Source: Megachile rotundata (taxonomy: Eukaryota > Arthropoda > Insecta > Hymenoptera > Megachilidae). Taken from it: a DNA stretch of 64,000 nucleotides. The stretch spans positions 7,743,501 through 7,807,500 of the forward strand of contig NC_134989.1 in NCBI RefSeq assembly GCF_050947335.1, written 5' to 3'. Shown piece by piece: positions 11,641 through 25,500 of the stretch; position 1 is the first letter of the stretch, and each line of letters begins with the position of its first letter. The translations under genes and the position numbers were made by a program. The notes under the pieces are model-generated. The model was not told the origin of the DNA. It saw nothing but the letters and a program-made list of their open reading frames with translations, and did not search any database.

Positions 11641-12350
11641 GTGGTGTTATCACGTGCTTTAAATCGTTACGCTAGATTAATACACGCTAAATTATCACAC
11701 GCAAGGTTATTACGTGTTAAACTATTAAGCGCTGGTTTATCATGCGTTAGATTATCACGCGCTAGATTACCACGCGTTAGATTATTACGCTTCAGATTAC
11801 TACGCGTTAGGTTATCACACGCTAGATTACCACACGTTGGATCTCAACGCGTAATGATTTCTACCCGTAGCATTACCACGTATTAAATTATCATGCTTTG
11901 GATTACCATACGTTAGATTATCACACGCTAGATTACCACTCGTTATATTACTACGCATCAGATTACTCCGCGCTAGATTATCACGCGCTAGATCACCAAG
12001 CCTTAGATTACTACGCATCAGATTACTCCACGTTAGGTTATCACAAGCTAGATCACCATGCGTCAGATTACTACGCATAAGATTACTCCGCGTTAGATTA
12101 TCACACGTCAGATCACCACGCCTTAAATTACTACGCGTCAGATTACTTCGCGTTAGATTATCACACACCAGATCTCCACGCGTTATGATTTCCACCCGTT
12201 AGATCACCACACATTAGATTACCATGCTTCGAATCACCACATGTCAAATTGCCTCGAGTTAGATCTCCACGCAATATGATTTCTACCCGTTAGATCACCA
12301 CGTGTTAGATTGTCGCGCGTTAAAGCAACACGTGTTAGATTACTACTGCT
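11641..12350. repeat. 15-bp minisatellite that reads as a pentapeptide repeat on the minus strand
   Basis: Units of the form TTAGATTAYCACGCG follow each other for about 700 bases, and every fourth unit tends to differ, giving a 60-base higher-order pattern. On the minus strand an open frame of 122 codons (11827-12195) reads as roughly twenty five-residue units such as SNLTR, DNLTR and GDLAC, which match the A(D/N)LXX pentapeptide pattern. The + strand is also open in two frames (91 codons, and a Tyr-His/Asp-Tyr-rich frame at 11898-12080). Open frames on both strands point to a stop-free repeat unit rather than a gene. Confidence 0.85.
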
Positions 12351-13660
12351 TTCCTATATTGTATGGCTTCGTGTTAAGCTGTCATGTGACATATAACGTC
12401 ACACAGTAACGTACATAGTAGTACATAGTATACTTCCACACATCATATGACTGCACACTGTACAGCTGCACATCAAGATTTTATATGACCCCGTGAGCTG
12501 ACTGCCATAAAAGGTCGCGCAAAAAGAAGCCAGACCCTGACGATATAAAACCTCCATCAAAGAATTGTCAAAAGTGTTGAAATGTGCCTTACAGGAGGTC
12601 TGAGGATAAAGGCGAGGCAGATCACTATACGTGGTATGACTATGCATTATAGTTATAATAGCATCAGTTCTTCACATGTATCGCGTCATAAATTAATTCG
12701 ATCGATACAGTCGCCATATGTTAAACTTTCATGCATTGTGTCGATGCATTAGATCACTATGTTTAGGGAGGACCCATCCTAGCCCCTATCTAATTACGCC
12801 AATGCGTTCAAACGGAAAACGATGCAATCGTTTCATTATATCTCCGTGGTCTATCGCGTTTTCTTTCACATCTGCCCACACAATGAATGCGTGTGGTCAA
12901 CAATGTAACTTACAACACGTGGATTGCTATTTTGAGGTACACTGAGAGGCGAGGGTTGTGAGGGTTATGAGATGGCGTGGCCCGACAGCAATTATAGCGC
13001 TGCTTGTTTCGTAATTGAAATATCTTGAAGCTGGCACAAGCATTCAGCTCAACTCTAAGACCGCAAATTATAAAATTATTCGGACGGACGATTCGCAATT
13101 GAATTAGACCAGACAGTCCTCGTCAAATAATTCGTAATCGTTTCAGATTGTTCTTCTTAGGATCAGTCGTTCGTCGAATTTATGATTCGCGGATTATAAG
13201 TTATTGGAATTCTATATTTAGTAGCTGTGTGTTTACTATGCTAATTTTTCGGCAAAATTTGTTTCTATAAATTTATTGTATTGAGTTGTTGAGTTATTCA
13301 CGAGTTACTTGAAATAGTTAGGTTACTTTGATTCATCTTGTGTATAAATATTCCTTCAGGTATCTGTAAATCGAATACGAGTACTGTAATGTTTTAAAGC
13401 ATCTAAATGTTCAAATTTCCCAGTTATTTACATTTTTTCAGACATTCATATTTTTTTAGAGATTCGAGTCTCAAAACCGTGTTCCAAGTTATTCAAACAA
13501 ATCGAACATTCGACTTTCTTCATTTTTACAAAAAATTGCATAAATACACCAACCCTATATTTTTAATTATCTCGACTTTTGGTAAGAAAATATTCTTTAA
13601 ACATTAATGTGTAATGTGTAAAAAAATATACGGTTGGTTTAATGGAAGTACAATTTGACC
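12351..13660. other. unique DNA, nothing recognised
   Basis: Mixed composition to about 13150, AT-rich afterwards. The short frames have no family resemblance and no convincing splice sites. Confidence 0.35.
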
Positions 13661-14520
13661 GCGCTAAAAACAGTCGTAAATAAAATCAGGTTTTAAAAGT
13701 TGAAAGATGCCCGGTGACGTTAATCGGCGAAACGTCAGCGTCGAAAGGCGACGCAAAAAGGTGGGCAAAGAGGGACGAGCAGCGGAAGGGAATGAAAATA
13801 TCGAGGAAAGAAGAATGTCGGCGAACGCAGGGCTAGATCTTTTTGTCAGATCGTCGGCAATGGCCGCGGTACGTCGTATATAACGAAACGCTCTTATTCG
13901 GACGAGGAGGAACAGCCAGGAAGAAGAGCGGCCACAGGGTGGCAGAGAAAAGGAGGGATGAGCCATAGGAGGGAAATGGCGTATAGCTTTCCAGCAGGCC
14001 ACAGTGCAAATGCAGGCCTTGAATGTGTAATAAGCACTCACGTCGCAACCCTTGGCTAGACCAGTGGCTCGTGTCTGCGTTTAGAAAGGTCCTGGACACA
14101 CACACGCGCGTCACACGCGTGCCACATGCATCGTGTGGGTCCGTTGCAGACCACACGTGAATACTGGCCCTGTTGTGTGCGTCGTTCAGAATGATACGGC
14201 ACCGTGGACGCAAGTTTGATTGCGAACGGACGACGGCGCCGTTGGCTGCCAGGCCGTGAGGCAAACAGGCACCGTCGGGAGAGGCACCGTTGGGGTGAAG
14301 TCAGGGTGAAAACAGGATGAAATGGCAGGTGGAAGGGTAGAAGGCTATCGCTCTCTTTTCCAAAGCTCATAAAAGCCACGGCAGTGCGTATTAATGCGCG
14401 ACGTTCACCATGTGCTCTACGAGGGGCACCTAAAAGACGATGCATTGTACGCCCAGGAATGAGTGTGCACCACCTTTCTACTTTTTACATACGCCTTACA
14501 CGCTTACCACACATCGGATA
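13661..14520. other. CpG-rich unique island, possible regulatory region
   Basis: This is the most GC-rich non-coding block of the window. Three overlapping minus-strand frames of 125, 143 and 129 codons and purine-rich stretches on + are visible. The frames overlap one another in different phases and resemble no known family, so I do not call a gene. A TATATAA-like string lies at 13877-13882. A promoter or 5' exon is possible. Confidence 0.35.
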
Positions 14521-17500
14521 TATAAGGTGGCTCGATAATACCACCGGATTTTATTAAAAAAATACGTGTACCATATATTAAAAATTAGTACTTTGATTGT
14601 CATATACCATGACTTTTAAGAAATTCAATTTTCTTTGCGAAATAAATCAAAATTCACAAATAAGTTTACGTATCGAAAATTTAGTGTCTCACTAATGTCA
14701 CAAGTTCTAAGAAATTCAATTTTCTTAAGAAAATACAGTGAACTTAGAAAATAATGCTATTCAGATTGTTTCTAAAATGGCGAAATAAGGATAAGAAGTT
14801 GGATTGAAAATATAAGGATTTGAGGTTAAGTTAGGTCAAAATTGAGGTTATGGTAATAGAACGCCTAGCTAAACCACGTTAATATGATTTTAATACATTA
14901 TTGAACGTATACATAATATTTATTTTAAAACGTTTTCAAACATTTTTTATGACCATTCAAATATGTAAAAGTAAAGTTGCAAAGTTTAAATTTAACACAA
15001 AATTAGATCTTGAAAAATGTCTCTTAAGAAAAGAATACTTAAAAAGAAAGATGTCCTTTCTTCAACCTACTTCATTTTAATAAATCATTGAAATCGACAA
15101 TTTGAAATATGAATTTTTAAAGAACAATAATCGAGAACAGTTTTTTCCTTGAATCATCCCCTTTTTGTATTGTACTTACAACTGAAGAGTATTACTAGTG
15201 CAAAGCTTTCTGTAATATTTAACTACAGTCTGGAACTTCTTTTCTTGTCTTCTTCTTGGCTTCCACCCTCTCTGCTTTTTGACAAAATCTTTTGTTAGGT
15301 TTATCGTCCGTTTGCGAAGATCGGTTTCGAACAAGAGAAGAGTTTTAGCGTCATAAGCGGCGTACTTGTGGCTCTTTTGATCTCAAACAGAATGCAGGTT
15401 TTTGCTTTGAAGAAATTGCTACAAGGCAGTGGTATATTGTGGAGAAAAATTGCTAGCGTTCATTCTTCATGTCTTTCATAAAATTACGTTTTGATGTGAA
15501 AATGTTTGAAGGAATAAAATGCTTTCAAGTTTTTAATACAAGACTTCACTTATGTTTAACATATGTCAACAAATCAGTAAATGTATGAAGTCTGTTAATA
15601 TCTTTATTAAATTTGAATTGAATCTATCCTTCTAAACTTTAAAGTTTAAAGTTCAAACAAAATTTATTGGAAGTTAAATAATTACAGAAATATTTTATCA
15701 AATAAGACCAGGTTTGTTATAATTCAGAAATAAGACTATGAATTGTTATAAAATGGCGCTGAAACGATAGACATTTTTGAATGAATTTAAAAACACATCG
15801 TGTACGTTCTGATATAAAGCAACACTCGAAGTCCCCTAGCAATTTCTAACTAGTTCGCAAGAAACCTCATTAGCGAATTTATTCGCTATGACTTTATCAA
15901 GTTCGAAGGATCCTCCTTTCAGTTTTAGCAAGCCACTGCACGATCTGCCCGACTGTAAGCATCTTAACCGAAGTAGCAATTATTATGCAAGAATGGTTGA
16001 TTCCGTAAAATTATGCAAGTTGATAAAAAATCGTTTACCCTGTCCACGGGACAAGAAATCCGTAGATGGCTGAATACTAAAATACTTAAATGCGAAACAC
16101 CATTAGCTTTGAAATTAAATTTAAATTTTAAAGCTTGATCGATCGAATGTTACTTTTGAACTTTACGTTTCATCTCTGCCGCAAGTTCCTCTTTAATCTG
16201 TAACGATCGAAAAACTTTGTGATGGATAAGTTTTCCAATTATACCTATACAGTCTTCTTCAATATTTGTCATAAAACATAATTTAAAACCTTTGATAGTC
16301 TCTTTTTACTATTAAAATTATTTGTTATTACACTTTAAAAATGAATATAGTTTTAAAGATATTTTTATGCAATAAGGTTAAGTGAAAAATAATTTATTTG
16401 AAAGAATGTGAGGTTATGTTAGGTTATGTAGATGTCGTATATGAGTTTTGTGCTCATATTGATTGAACAAAAAATGAAAATTGAAAATTAAACTGATACG
16501 TATTTTTGCGTCATAGTAGCAGATTACAGACGGTCCAAAGACGGTTTAAATTGATACTGATTTCTCCTGCGAATTCTGTGCACCAGCATCAGATATCGCA
16601 TCGAGAAACGGGATCAAATTCGTAATACTGTCCAGTGACAACCATTCGCTATGGACATGGAACCAGTTATCAAATCCTGTGTACCTGCACGATCTATGTT
16701 ATCGTGAAAATTCTAGTTGATTTAGGGAACGAAAAGTGAAAAAGAAAATGGAACTGATACGAATTCATCACTCTAGGTGTACATTTCGGTTTAAATTGAA
16801 ACGACAGTTTAACTGTACTGAGTTGACATATATAGTTTTTAAACTTGAATGCTAAAATACAGGTTCAATCAAACTATTTTACAATGATGTTACTATTTTG
16901 CAATGATATTAACTTCGTTGTGCTTTTGTGAAAATGAACTTAGACATTTTGAATGTTAAATTTTTTGTGATTCAAAATAATTATTTAAATTGTATTAAAC
17001 TAGAAAGGGGATGAAGTGTAACTGAGAAGATAAAGATGACAAATGAAAAGAAAAATATTTCACTTCAATAAAAATTTTTTAACTAATTTTATATTTTAGA
17101 ATTATAAAAATGAATTATGTTAGAAAATATAAAGAAATCATTTTAAAAATATATTTTACGTAGAAGTAAAATATAAGAAGAGAATTAGAAAATATTGCAA
17201 GTAAAGTTTGCGCAAATATTTCATTTCCATATTTCTATTTTTTGTGCAATGAACGTACGGTGTATATAAGTTACTTATAATTGCATGTATAGTATTAATA
17301 TCGCGTTTCTGTACGGTATTCGTAATTATTTTCGAAGGCTTCACTTTGGACATTACGAGAGGATTTCAATCATTCGGAGAGCGTCATTTCTCATCCTTTC
17401 AGAGTAGTCCTAAAAGGATCAAGTGATAAATGTATCCCATAAATATACGTAACTTACTGCTGATTTGCAGTTATAGGACTGAGCGAACGCCTTGCTGTTG

Positions 17501-17640
17501 CATTTAAAATATTCTTTAAACTTCTTAACGGTTACATATGGTATTAAGACTGTTAGATTTTAATGTATAATTGATTTTCAAGGATTATTTGTTATCCTAT
17601 TTATACAAATATTTGTCTGTGGTTCAAATATTGAATTTGC
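14521..17640. other. AT-rich unique DNA upstream of the PTB-SH2 gene
   Basis: No coding exon could be supported. I looked for the missing amino-terminal part of the PTB domain here and did not find it. The 61-codon frame at 15888-16073 and a GC-richer patch at 16500-16740 have no recognisable family. Confidence 0.35.
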
Positions 17641-18260
17641 TCAATTTTTAATCTTGTCTAAATTTCTTAATCTCCACATTTCTAGATTTCCCAAATTTTC
17701 CAAATTCTCAAATTTCCAAATTTCCCAAAATTTCCAGATTTTCCAAATTTCCCAAATTCTTCAAATTCTCAAATTTTCCAAATTCTCGAATTTCCAGATT
17801 TCCCAATTTTCCACATTTCCCAAATTTTCCAAATTCTCAAATTGCAGATTTTCCCAAATTTCCCAAAAACTCCAGATTTCCCAAATTTTCCAAATTCTCA
17901 AATTTCCAAATTTCCAAGTTACTAATAAATTCTCAAAGCATCAAATTTTCAAATATTTAAATCTCTAAATATTAAACTTGCAAAATTTCTAATTTTCCTT
18001 AAATTCCTAAATCCTTAAATTTCCAAATTCCTAAATCTCTGAATCCCCAAATTTCCTAATTTTCTATATTTCAAAATTTCCAAAACTCCAAATTCCCAAA
18101 TTCGCAATTAACTAATAAATTCCCAAATCTTCAACTTTCTAAACATCCAACTTCTAAAATCTCTAACTAATCTCTAAATCCCTAACTCAAATATTAACTT
18201 CACCAAATCTTCGAACTCTAAATGCCTAAATCCACAAATTTCCTAATTTCCAAATGCAAA
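17641..18260. repeat. minisatellite, C-rich strand on +
   Basis: Tandem TTTCCAAA, TTCTCAAA and TTTCCCAA units of about 8 bases, most regular at 17670-17920. Same family as at 1.9 kb. The 104-codon frame inside reads as repeated Ser-Lys-Phe-Ser-Asn-Phe-Gln-Ile and is an artefact. Confidence 0.85.
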
Positions 18261-19533
18261 TAATACGATATTAATACAATATCCCCATAATCATATCTCT
18301 ACCTAAAATGCAAATATCAAATATATCGCGTTTTAGCCGCAGACAATACGTTTGTCATAATAGCATTCGTATTCGGTTCCCAGCTTGAATATCGGTTAAA
18401 CAAATGTCAACCGCAACCGCCGATGATATCCGATATAATTTTCTCTCCCATCTTTCTAATCGTTCTTTCTTTCTCTTTTTATCGTCTACCCCCTTTATTT
18501 TCACGATCTATCCTCGTTTCTTTTTCATTCTACCGCTCTCCCCGTTTTTTTTCTTCCTATCGTTCTCCTTCTCTTTTTAGTGCACGCTCTTCACATATCC
18601 GTTCGGCACATGTAAAGTTTCTCCGCATCGTTTATTTTCCGTATCGACCCCACTTCCGGTACTGTTCTTCTCAACCGTGACGTATGGATTACTCCAGGCT
18701 CTCCTTTCTTTTTCTTCTACTATCGTTTTCTCTCTGCCACACGGAATCGTGGCAACTCGGACATGAAACACCGTGTCCATTTCATGATAGTCATCGGAGA
18801 GTTCGAACAGTGACATGCTTGTTAGAAAACTTATACTCTAATTAACCTCTTACAATTTTTATTTGAGAAAATTTTATAAACATGAAAATGATTATTTATT
18901 CAATTCACCATTTAGTAATGGTTATATTACTAAAACTCTTATTTGTTATTTATATTTAACCTTTAATGATCACAGTGGAGTATTTACCTCAGTCACTGCA
19001 GCTTCAATTTTTTAGCAATTTTTTCCTGAAAATCTGAATAAGTATCCTCTTTTGAAATTTTTACTATTTTTCTCTTCTAACTGTTGTCAGTTCAGCTGAA
19101 ATTTTAGCTCTATATTAAAGTCGAAAAAGGGATTTTTCTGTGAACATCGTCATTTTTCCAATTTTTCACGTTTGTGAATTTTTTCGTGTTTAACGTTGAA
19201 GTCAGCGAAATTTGTTAAAATAACTTTCAAGGATTATTTATAATTTTTTTTCGAAGTAAAATTATGAGTAGTTTTGTAAGAAACATTTTTAATGGCTAGG
19301 ATCTGAAATGTCCCAGTGTGGTTAGTTTGATGAAATTAGTTTACATTATTTTGATGAACTTAAAAGTTAAAAAATATTTTTAGTGGCTAGGATATGAAAT
19401 GTCCCAGCGTGGTTATTTTGATAAAATTAATTTAAGTTATTTTGATGAAGTTAAAGGTTAAATATATGTTTTGTGTTTATCGAATGAAAAATTTTGTTTG
19501 TGCTTAAAAGCAAATATTTTTACTTTCTTATAG
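18261..19533. other. unique DNA with a 91-bp tandem duplication
   Basis: A pyrimidine-rich tract lies at 18430-18720. Near 19290-19470 a block containing GGCTAGGAT..ATGAAATGTCCCAG occurs twice, 91 bases apart. The sequence ends in a T-rich tract and TAG that serve as the acceptor site of the first visible exon of the adaptor gene. Confidence 0.5.
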
Positions 19534-22500
19534 GCGGAGGAGCTAAACACCATCGTCGGCAATGCTTTTCGTATGGCATACGTGGCGCAACTTCAGCGTC
19601 AACCGATTCTTCAAGATGTGATCTCACCTCAATCGTCGCCATCCTACCGCAAGGACAAACAAGAAAATCGATCTTCCTGGGTACGTGACTTCTTGAAACC
19701 TTTATTCTATTATAAAATTGTGTAACTTATTCGACACATCAATTATTGTTGGAAGACATGATTTCAAAGAATAAAAATATAAGTCAAACAGAATTAATCT
19801 GTGAATAAACTGAAAACTGACCAGTTCTATTAAACTGTAACCTCAATTTCTCGATGAATTAAAATGTATCCCGCCATTTTTGAAAAGCTGGGAAGGAGTT
19901 AAGACAATGTTTAACTCACCTAACCCCAAAAAATGAACAACCCATTCAACAATAATGTACTGTCACGGGTAAATCTGACTTTCCTAAGGAACTTTTGCAA
20001 ATTTTCAATTTTAAGAATTTTTAAAGACAAAAGTATTTGTATTTTTGTTTATCAGTACAAGTTTAACGATGTCTGCATGTATGTATATAAGTAGTGATTC
20101 GTAGCTAAACTTAATTGGGGTGCTGCTCTATATTTTTAGCCTTCTCTTCAAACTTGTGTGAAAGAAAAACAAGTATGTATGAAAAGAAAATTGAAAAACT
20201 TGAGAAAATTGAGAAACTTGAGAAAATTGAGAAAATTGAGAAAATTGAGAAAATTGAGAAAATTGAGAAAATTGAGAAAATTGTGAAAATTATAAAAATT
20301 GTAAAAATTGTAAAAATTGAGAAACTAGACAAAATCCTTAAAGTACTAAAGAAAAAAGAACTTCTAAATAATATCAAGTGAAAATAGGGGTTGGTACAAT
20401 TCCACAGAGCCTATACCCGAGTCGCTATTACACGGACGTTGTATTATAAGTATGAGAAATAAAAAAGGGAAAATTTACCATCAGGTTATAGTAGCATGAG
20501 TTTCCAGAAGAGGTGTCCCATTTACAGGCCGCGTTAATTATAAATTCGACCCGAGTCTCTCGGCTCCGTCGCGTTTCCAAGTAAACGGTCAGTTCAACGC
20601 GGCATGGCCGCTGGTTCTACCTACGCAATCGTCCTGGGAATCGTAAGATCCTATTGATAAACTATTCATTGGTTTCCAAGTTTCGTCACCTACCTTCCAA
20701 TCTGTGCTCTTGTGTTAAAATCACCAAGCAAACAGCGAAATCACCGCTGTAGACGCCTGACATTTCCTGTCTGACAAGTTACACTCGCAATTTCATTTTC
20801 TCTTCGAGCAACTTTAAACTGCTTATAGGTAAATTTATTCTTGTTTCTAAATTTCTTCGTTATTTTTAACTATCGACGTGTTAATGTACCGTGAAGAATT
20901 ACTTGTATTAGCTTGGCTAGTATTTTGAATTTCGAGTATTTCATTAAATTAAATAATTTATTATAATAACATACGTGTATCATGTTTAACGCGGCGGAAC
21001 AATGTTTTGAAATGTAAATTTTAATTGAGATGTTACACGTTCGAGCTCTAATTATCTTCTCATGAAATTCATACTTTTGACCATTGTGTTCGAATAATTA
21101 AACGTTTAACAAGAAACTTGATTTACACGGTGTAATTAATAACATTAGTTCTTTCACACGTTGTACCTTCTCGATTTGTTAACTAGTAATTTATATTACA
21201 CTAACCATTAGCTTAACTTTAACTTGTTCAACTTAACCTATGCACATAAGAAAAGGAGTCGACAATATTAATCATTTACTATATTTTCGTACGAGATTTC
21301 ATTATCAAAACTTTGCTAAACTTGTTTGGTGTCCACATTCATTGCATTTAAACCTTAATGAACCTTAGTTAACCTATCTATGACCTATTCCCTTTACTGT
21401 AAGCAGTTACATAAAATTAAAGAACAGTAAATAAACAATCAATAAGAGCCAAATCAAAGACGTTCAAAGTACCATCTTCTAAAATTGAAATAAAGAAGCT
21501 TTTGTATAATTGTTTCTTCCCCATTGTGTTCTGTTGTTACCAATAGAAGCACAATTCATTTCGAGCTTAACGATTGATTTCTTTCTGTCCACAGAACAAA
21601 TCGCTGGCTGGCGACAGTTCGATTGCCGGCGCGGAAAGCATTTGCAGGAATTCATCTTCGAATTCGTGGTTAAAAAGTCGGACGTCGCCCACGTCCAGAA
21701 GTGGAAGCGGCTCGTCTGCGGCGGACATGAACGTGCAACTCGGCAGTGCCGGCTCGCCCACGCTGCGACTCGCCAGCGTGAAGGTAAATTCATTCATTTT
21801 GTTCCCTACTGTGTGATGAATACAGTAGTGTTGCGATATCTTCCTGCGCCAGGGGCTCTAGGTAGAGCTAGAGGCTCTAGAGGCGTAGCAGGAAGTCAAT
21901 ATCACACTTAAGTTCCACACAACTTATTTATTTCTTGAAGATGTTGATAGTCTTTGGGTAGCCTGATATCTAGGGTCTAAACTCTAAGTCCTTTATATCA
22001 GAAATTTATGTCCACATAAAAATATAACGTAATTAAGTATTAAATTTGATGAACAGTTGCACTAATATTACTATACATTTTAAGCTTAAATGTTAACCAA
22101 ATATTAATCACTTAATCCACAAGCTTTTGGGCATTCATTCACAACTATCTAATTATTGCTACAACGTTAAGGCAGCTAAAGTTAAAATGTTAAGCACATT
22201 TTACCTTAATTATACAGATTATCTTGATTATCCTTACCTGATTATTCAGACTGAAATTAAAAAAGACACACTGCAAATTCAATTGCAGTGAAAGTAGGAG
22301 TCTGGTTTATCACATTCCAAGTGTAGTATGTCTCACATACTATGTGACAGTAGTAGGGTGAGGGATTAAGAACTTTGTTGAAAAGAAAACCTATAAAGAA
22401 TTGTTAAAACATAAAATAAGAAGTAGAGGTCTTAAAACAACCACATTCTGAAAGCAACAGATTACATTCTCTATGAGTTAATTGAATTTAATGAATGCTT

Positions 22501-25500
22501 TTTTTTATGTGAACGCAGGCACCAAATTCGATCCCGGGTCTACGGCCGACGCACAATTTCACGAACGTCCTCGGTCCCATAACGAACGAGGACGAACCAA
22601 AGAGTATTTCTCAGCAAAGCACACCGAGCAGCGATGAGAGCAACTCACCAACGGAACTAAATTCGTACAAGAGACTAACGGATAAACCGCCTCTGATAAA
22701 GCGGCTGGCGATGGGTTTGACAGGTGGACGTGATGTTCTTGGACTGAACGGTGAGGATGACAGCTGCCCCCTCGTCAGTGGTAGCAGCACACCAACGAGC
22801 CCATCGAACAGGCCGCATTCTGGGGGCTATATAAATGAGGCGATCATTGACTCGGAGGGCACGAGGTCAGCCTACAATAAGATACCCCCGTCTGAAAGCC
22901 TGGATAATACTATCAACGCCTCTATCACCGCGAAAAACTTAAATATCGAAAATAACAGGTAATTATACTCTACTGAGTTTTGTTCATATTTTGGTATGTT
23001 CGTATCATGGACATTTAGAGAAACTTATTTTTAAGTGATACAAACATAACATATGATAAAAATGGCATAATGATGAAAATAACATAACACATAAAATAAG
23101 CGAGTAAACAATTTTTTTCTATTTTTCTATGTAATTTGGAAGGTAGAACAGTACTCAAATTAGTATTTTGTATTACTTAAACATATTAGTAATATTACTT
23201 ATTGTTAGTATGTGTAATGACCTAAGTATTGTGATGACTGAAGTATATTATATGAAGTATATCTAGTTAAGAATGTATGATGACCTAGTTAAGAATGTAT
23301 GACCCACTTAAATATGAATATCTTCCTAATTAAATACATAAAATAACATAATCCAATATACGATTTTTAACATAAGAAATTAAGAACAAACTAGTAAATA
23401 TTTGCTTGTGATTATAAATAATTGGGAATTGAAAATTTGTATCGATTTATTTATTTTGTGTGTAGTATTTATTTTGTGCTGGTTACGAGTTGTGATAGCA
23501 GTGTCGTGATAATGGTTGTCGAATTTACAGGATAGGGCACAACTCCCCGAGTTCGGGGACAGAAACAGAATTTAAATCGAAGAGAAGATCTCAGATTAGT
23601 ACTTCGAGTAGTTCGGTACCCGCTGACGGAAGTACTCATGGATCGACACCAACTCCACCGCCCCTTCCGGAGAGAACGGATAGCCTAAATAACCGCAGCG
23701 AAGAAGCGGAATTACGGAAAGCTCCTTGGTTTCAAGCTGGAATACCAAGGTTCGAATCGTTTCTTACATTTTATACGTTACTTTTGCGACACTATTTTTT
23801 ACATATTTTTAACGATGCAATAACACCTTTTTATAAAGTACAAGTTTCAGTAGAAGTTTCAGTACAAGTTTATTTATTCAATAAATAATTACTGATTTTA
23901 TGAGAGAACATTGTAAGATGCTTTTATCTTTTATTATCTTTGTGGAGGATGTAAAATATTGTCTTGATTTGTTTAATGGATATAGAATATTCTTTTTGTT
24001 ATTATTCTAAATTATTCAACCCCTATTTATCTACGAGCTGCACTAGAAAATTTTCTCTTTAATTGTTCAGGTATCATAATTTCGTTGGAACAAAATAAAT
24101 GATCTACAAAGAATAAAGTAATTTTTAAAAAATTTTAGACAAAAATAATGCAATTATAACAATGTTAAAACATTGTAATGAATATGCAGTTAGCTATACA
24201 TAAATGAATACGAAATTTATTAAAAGTGAATATGGACTTATTAGAAATTAATAGCATGTTATTAGAAATTAATATAAACTTGTTGAAAATAAAAATGAAC
24301 TTATTAGAAATGAATATGAACTTGTTAAAAATAAAAATGAACTTATTAAAAATAAATATGAGCTTATTAGAAATGAATACGAACTCGTTGAAAATAAAAA
24401 TGAACTAATTAAAAATGAATACGAACTTGTTAAAAATAAAAGCGAACTTATTAAAAATGAATGTGAACTTATTAGCAATGAATACGAGCTTGGTAAAAAC
24501 GAATATAAATTTGTTAAAAATGAATGAACGTACTCTCTTTTTTGTCCTACTTATTCACACAAATCTCAGGATATTACGTAATTGGTTATATGAGTATATT
24601 CTTTTTATGATTCTAGGGAAATAACGTTGGAAGTGTTGAGTCAAGAACCGGAAGGAGCATTCATGGTGCGGGAAAGTACCAGTAAACCTGGATGTTATGC
24701 CCTTTCGCTTCGAGTGCCACGCGAATTCCAACCAAGCGGAATAGCCCATTATCTCATAATGCGTACTAACAAAGGCTACAAAATTAAGGTAAATCTCACC
24801 TTCTTTCGAAAGTCCTTAATCATCTACTAAATGTCTCCATTTAACGATAGTAATTAACGCTTTGGTTGTCGTGCTCTGAATTTACTTTCTACGATAACAA
24901 TTTGTTTTACTGGTCTGCAAACATTTAGTAGCTGAACAGTATACAAATTGAAAATCATGCATGACAAACAATATACTATGTACGAATTAAAAATAATTAT
25001 ATTACATACAATATATAAGTATTGTGTATTGTGTATTGCTATAATACATATTATAGTACACAAAAATATTAGGGTGCTTCTAGAGTAGGCAGTATTAATT
25101 GAAACAAGAGATTGATAAATATTTTAAGAATTCATTTGATAAATACAAGAATTTATGAATAGTGTATGTGTTCAGTAATTCAATATTATTTATTTACTTG
25201 TCTTTTTAGATGAATAATAAGCAGCTTTGAAAGAATTACAATAATTTATTTTTCCACGTTTCAACTCCTTATTTGAATCTCCACAAAAAAATGTATATTG
25301 TTACAAATTCATGATCTAAAATTTAATTCTAAAATTAATGATTTTTATAACTATCAAAACCTTTTATAAATTTAATGTGTACAATGCTACCGAATTTTTG
25401 TTAACACCCTGAAAAGTATTTTGGCTCTAATAGTATTTAAAATTATTAACTCACATAATGTATTTCTTGACTTTACAATTTCTCCAAATAAAACTAATAA

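Noticed and set aside
11827..12195. Pentapeptide-repeat gene, possibly of bacterial origin
   Set aside because: The opposite strand is open across the same array in two frames, no flanking bacterial-type sequence exists, and the repeat continues outside the frame. I therefore call it a minisatellite and keep the resemblance as a finding.
13664..14445. Minus-strand frames of 125 to 143 codons in the GC-rich island
   Set aside because: They overlap in conflicting frames, have no recognisable domain, and are expected by chance where stop-poor GC-rich sequence occurs.
20111..20381. Two overlapping 88-codon frames on opposite strands
   Set aside because: Both are products of the (GAGAAAATT)n array inside an intron.
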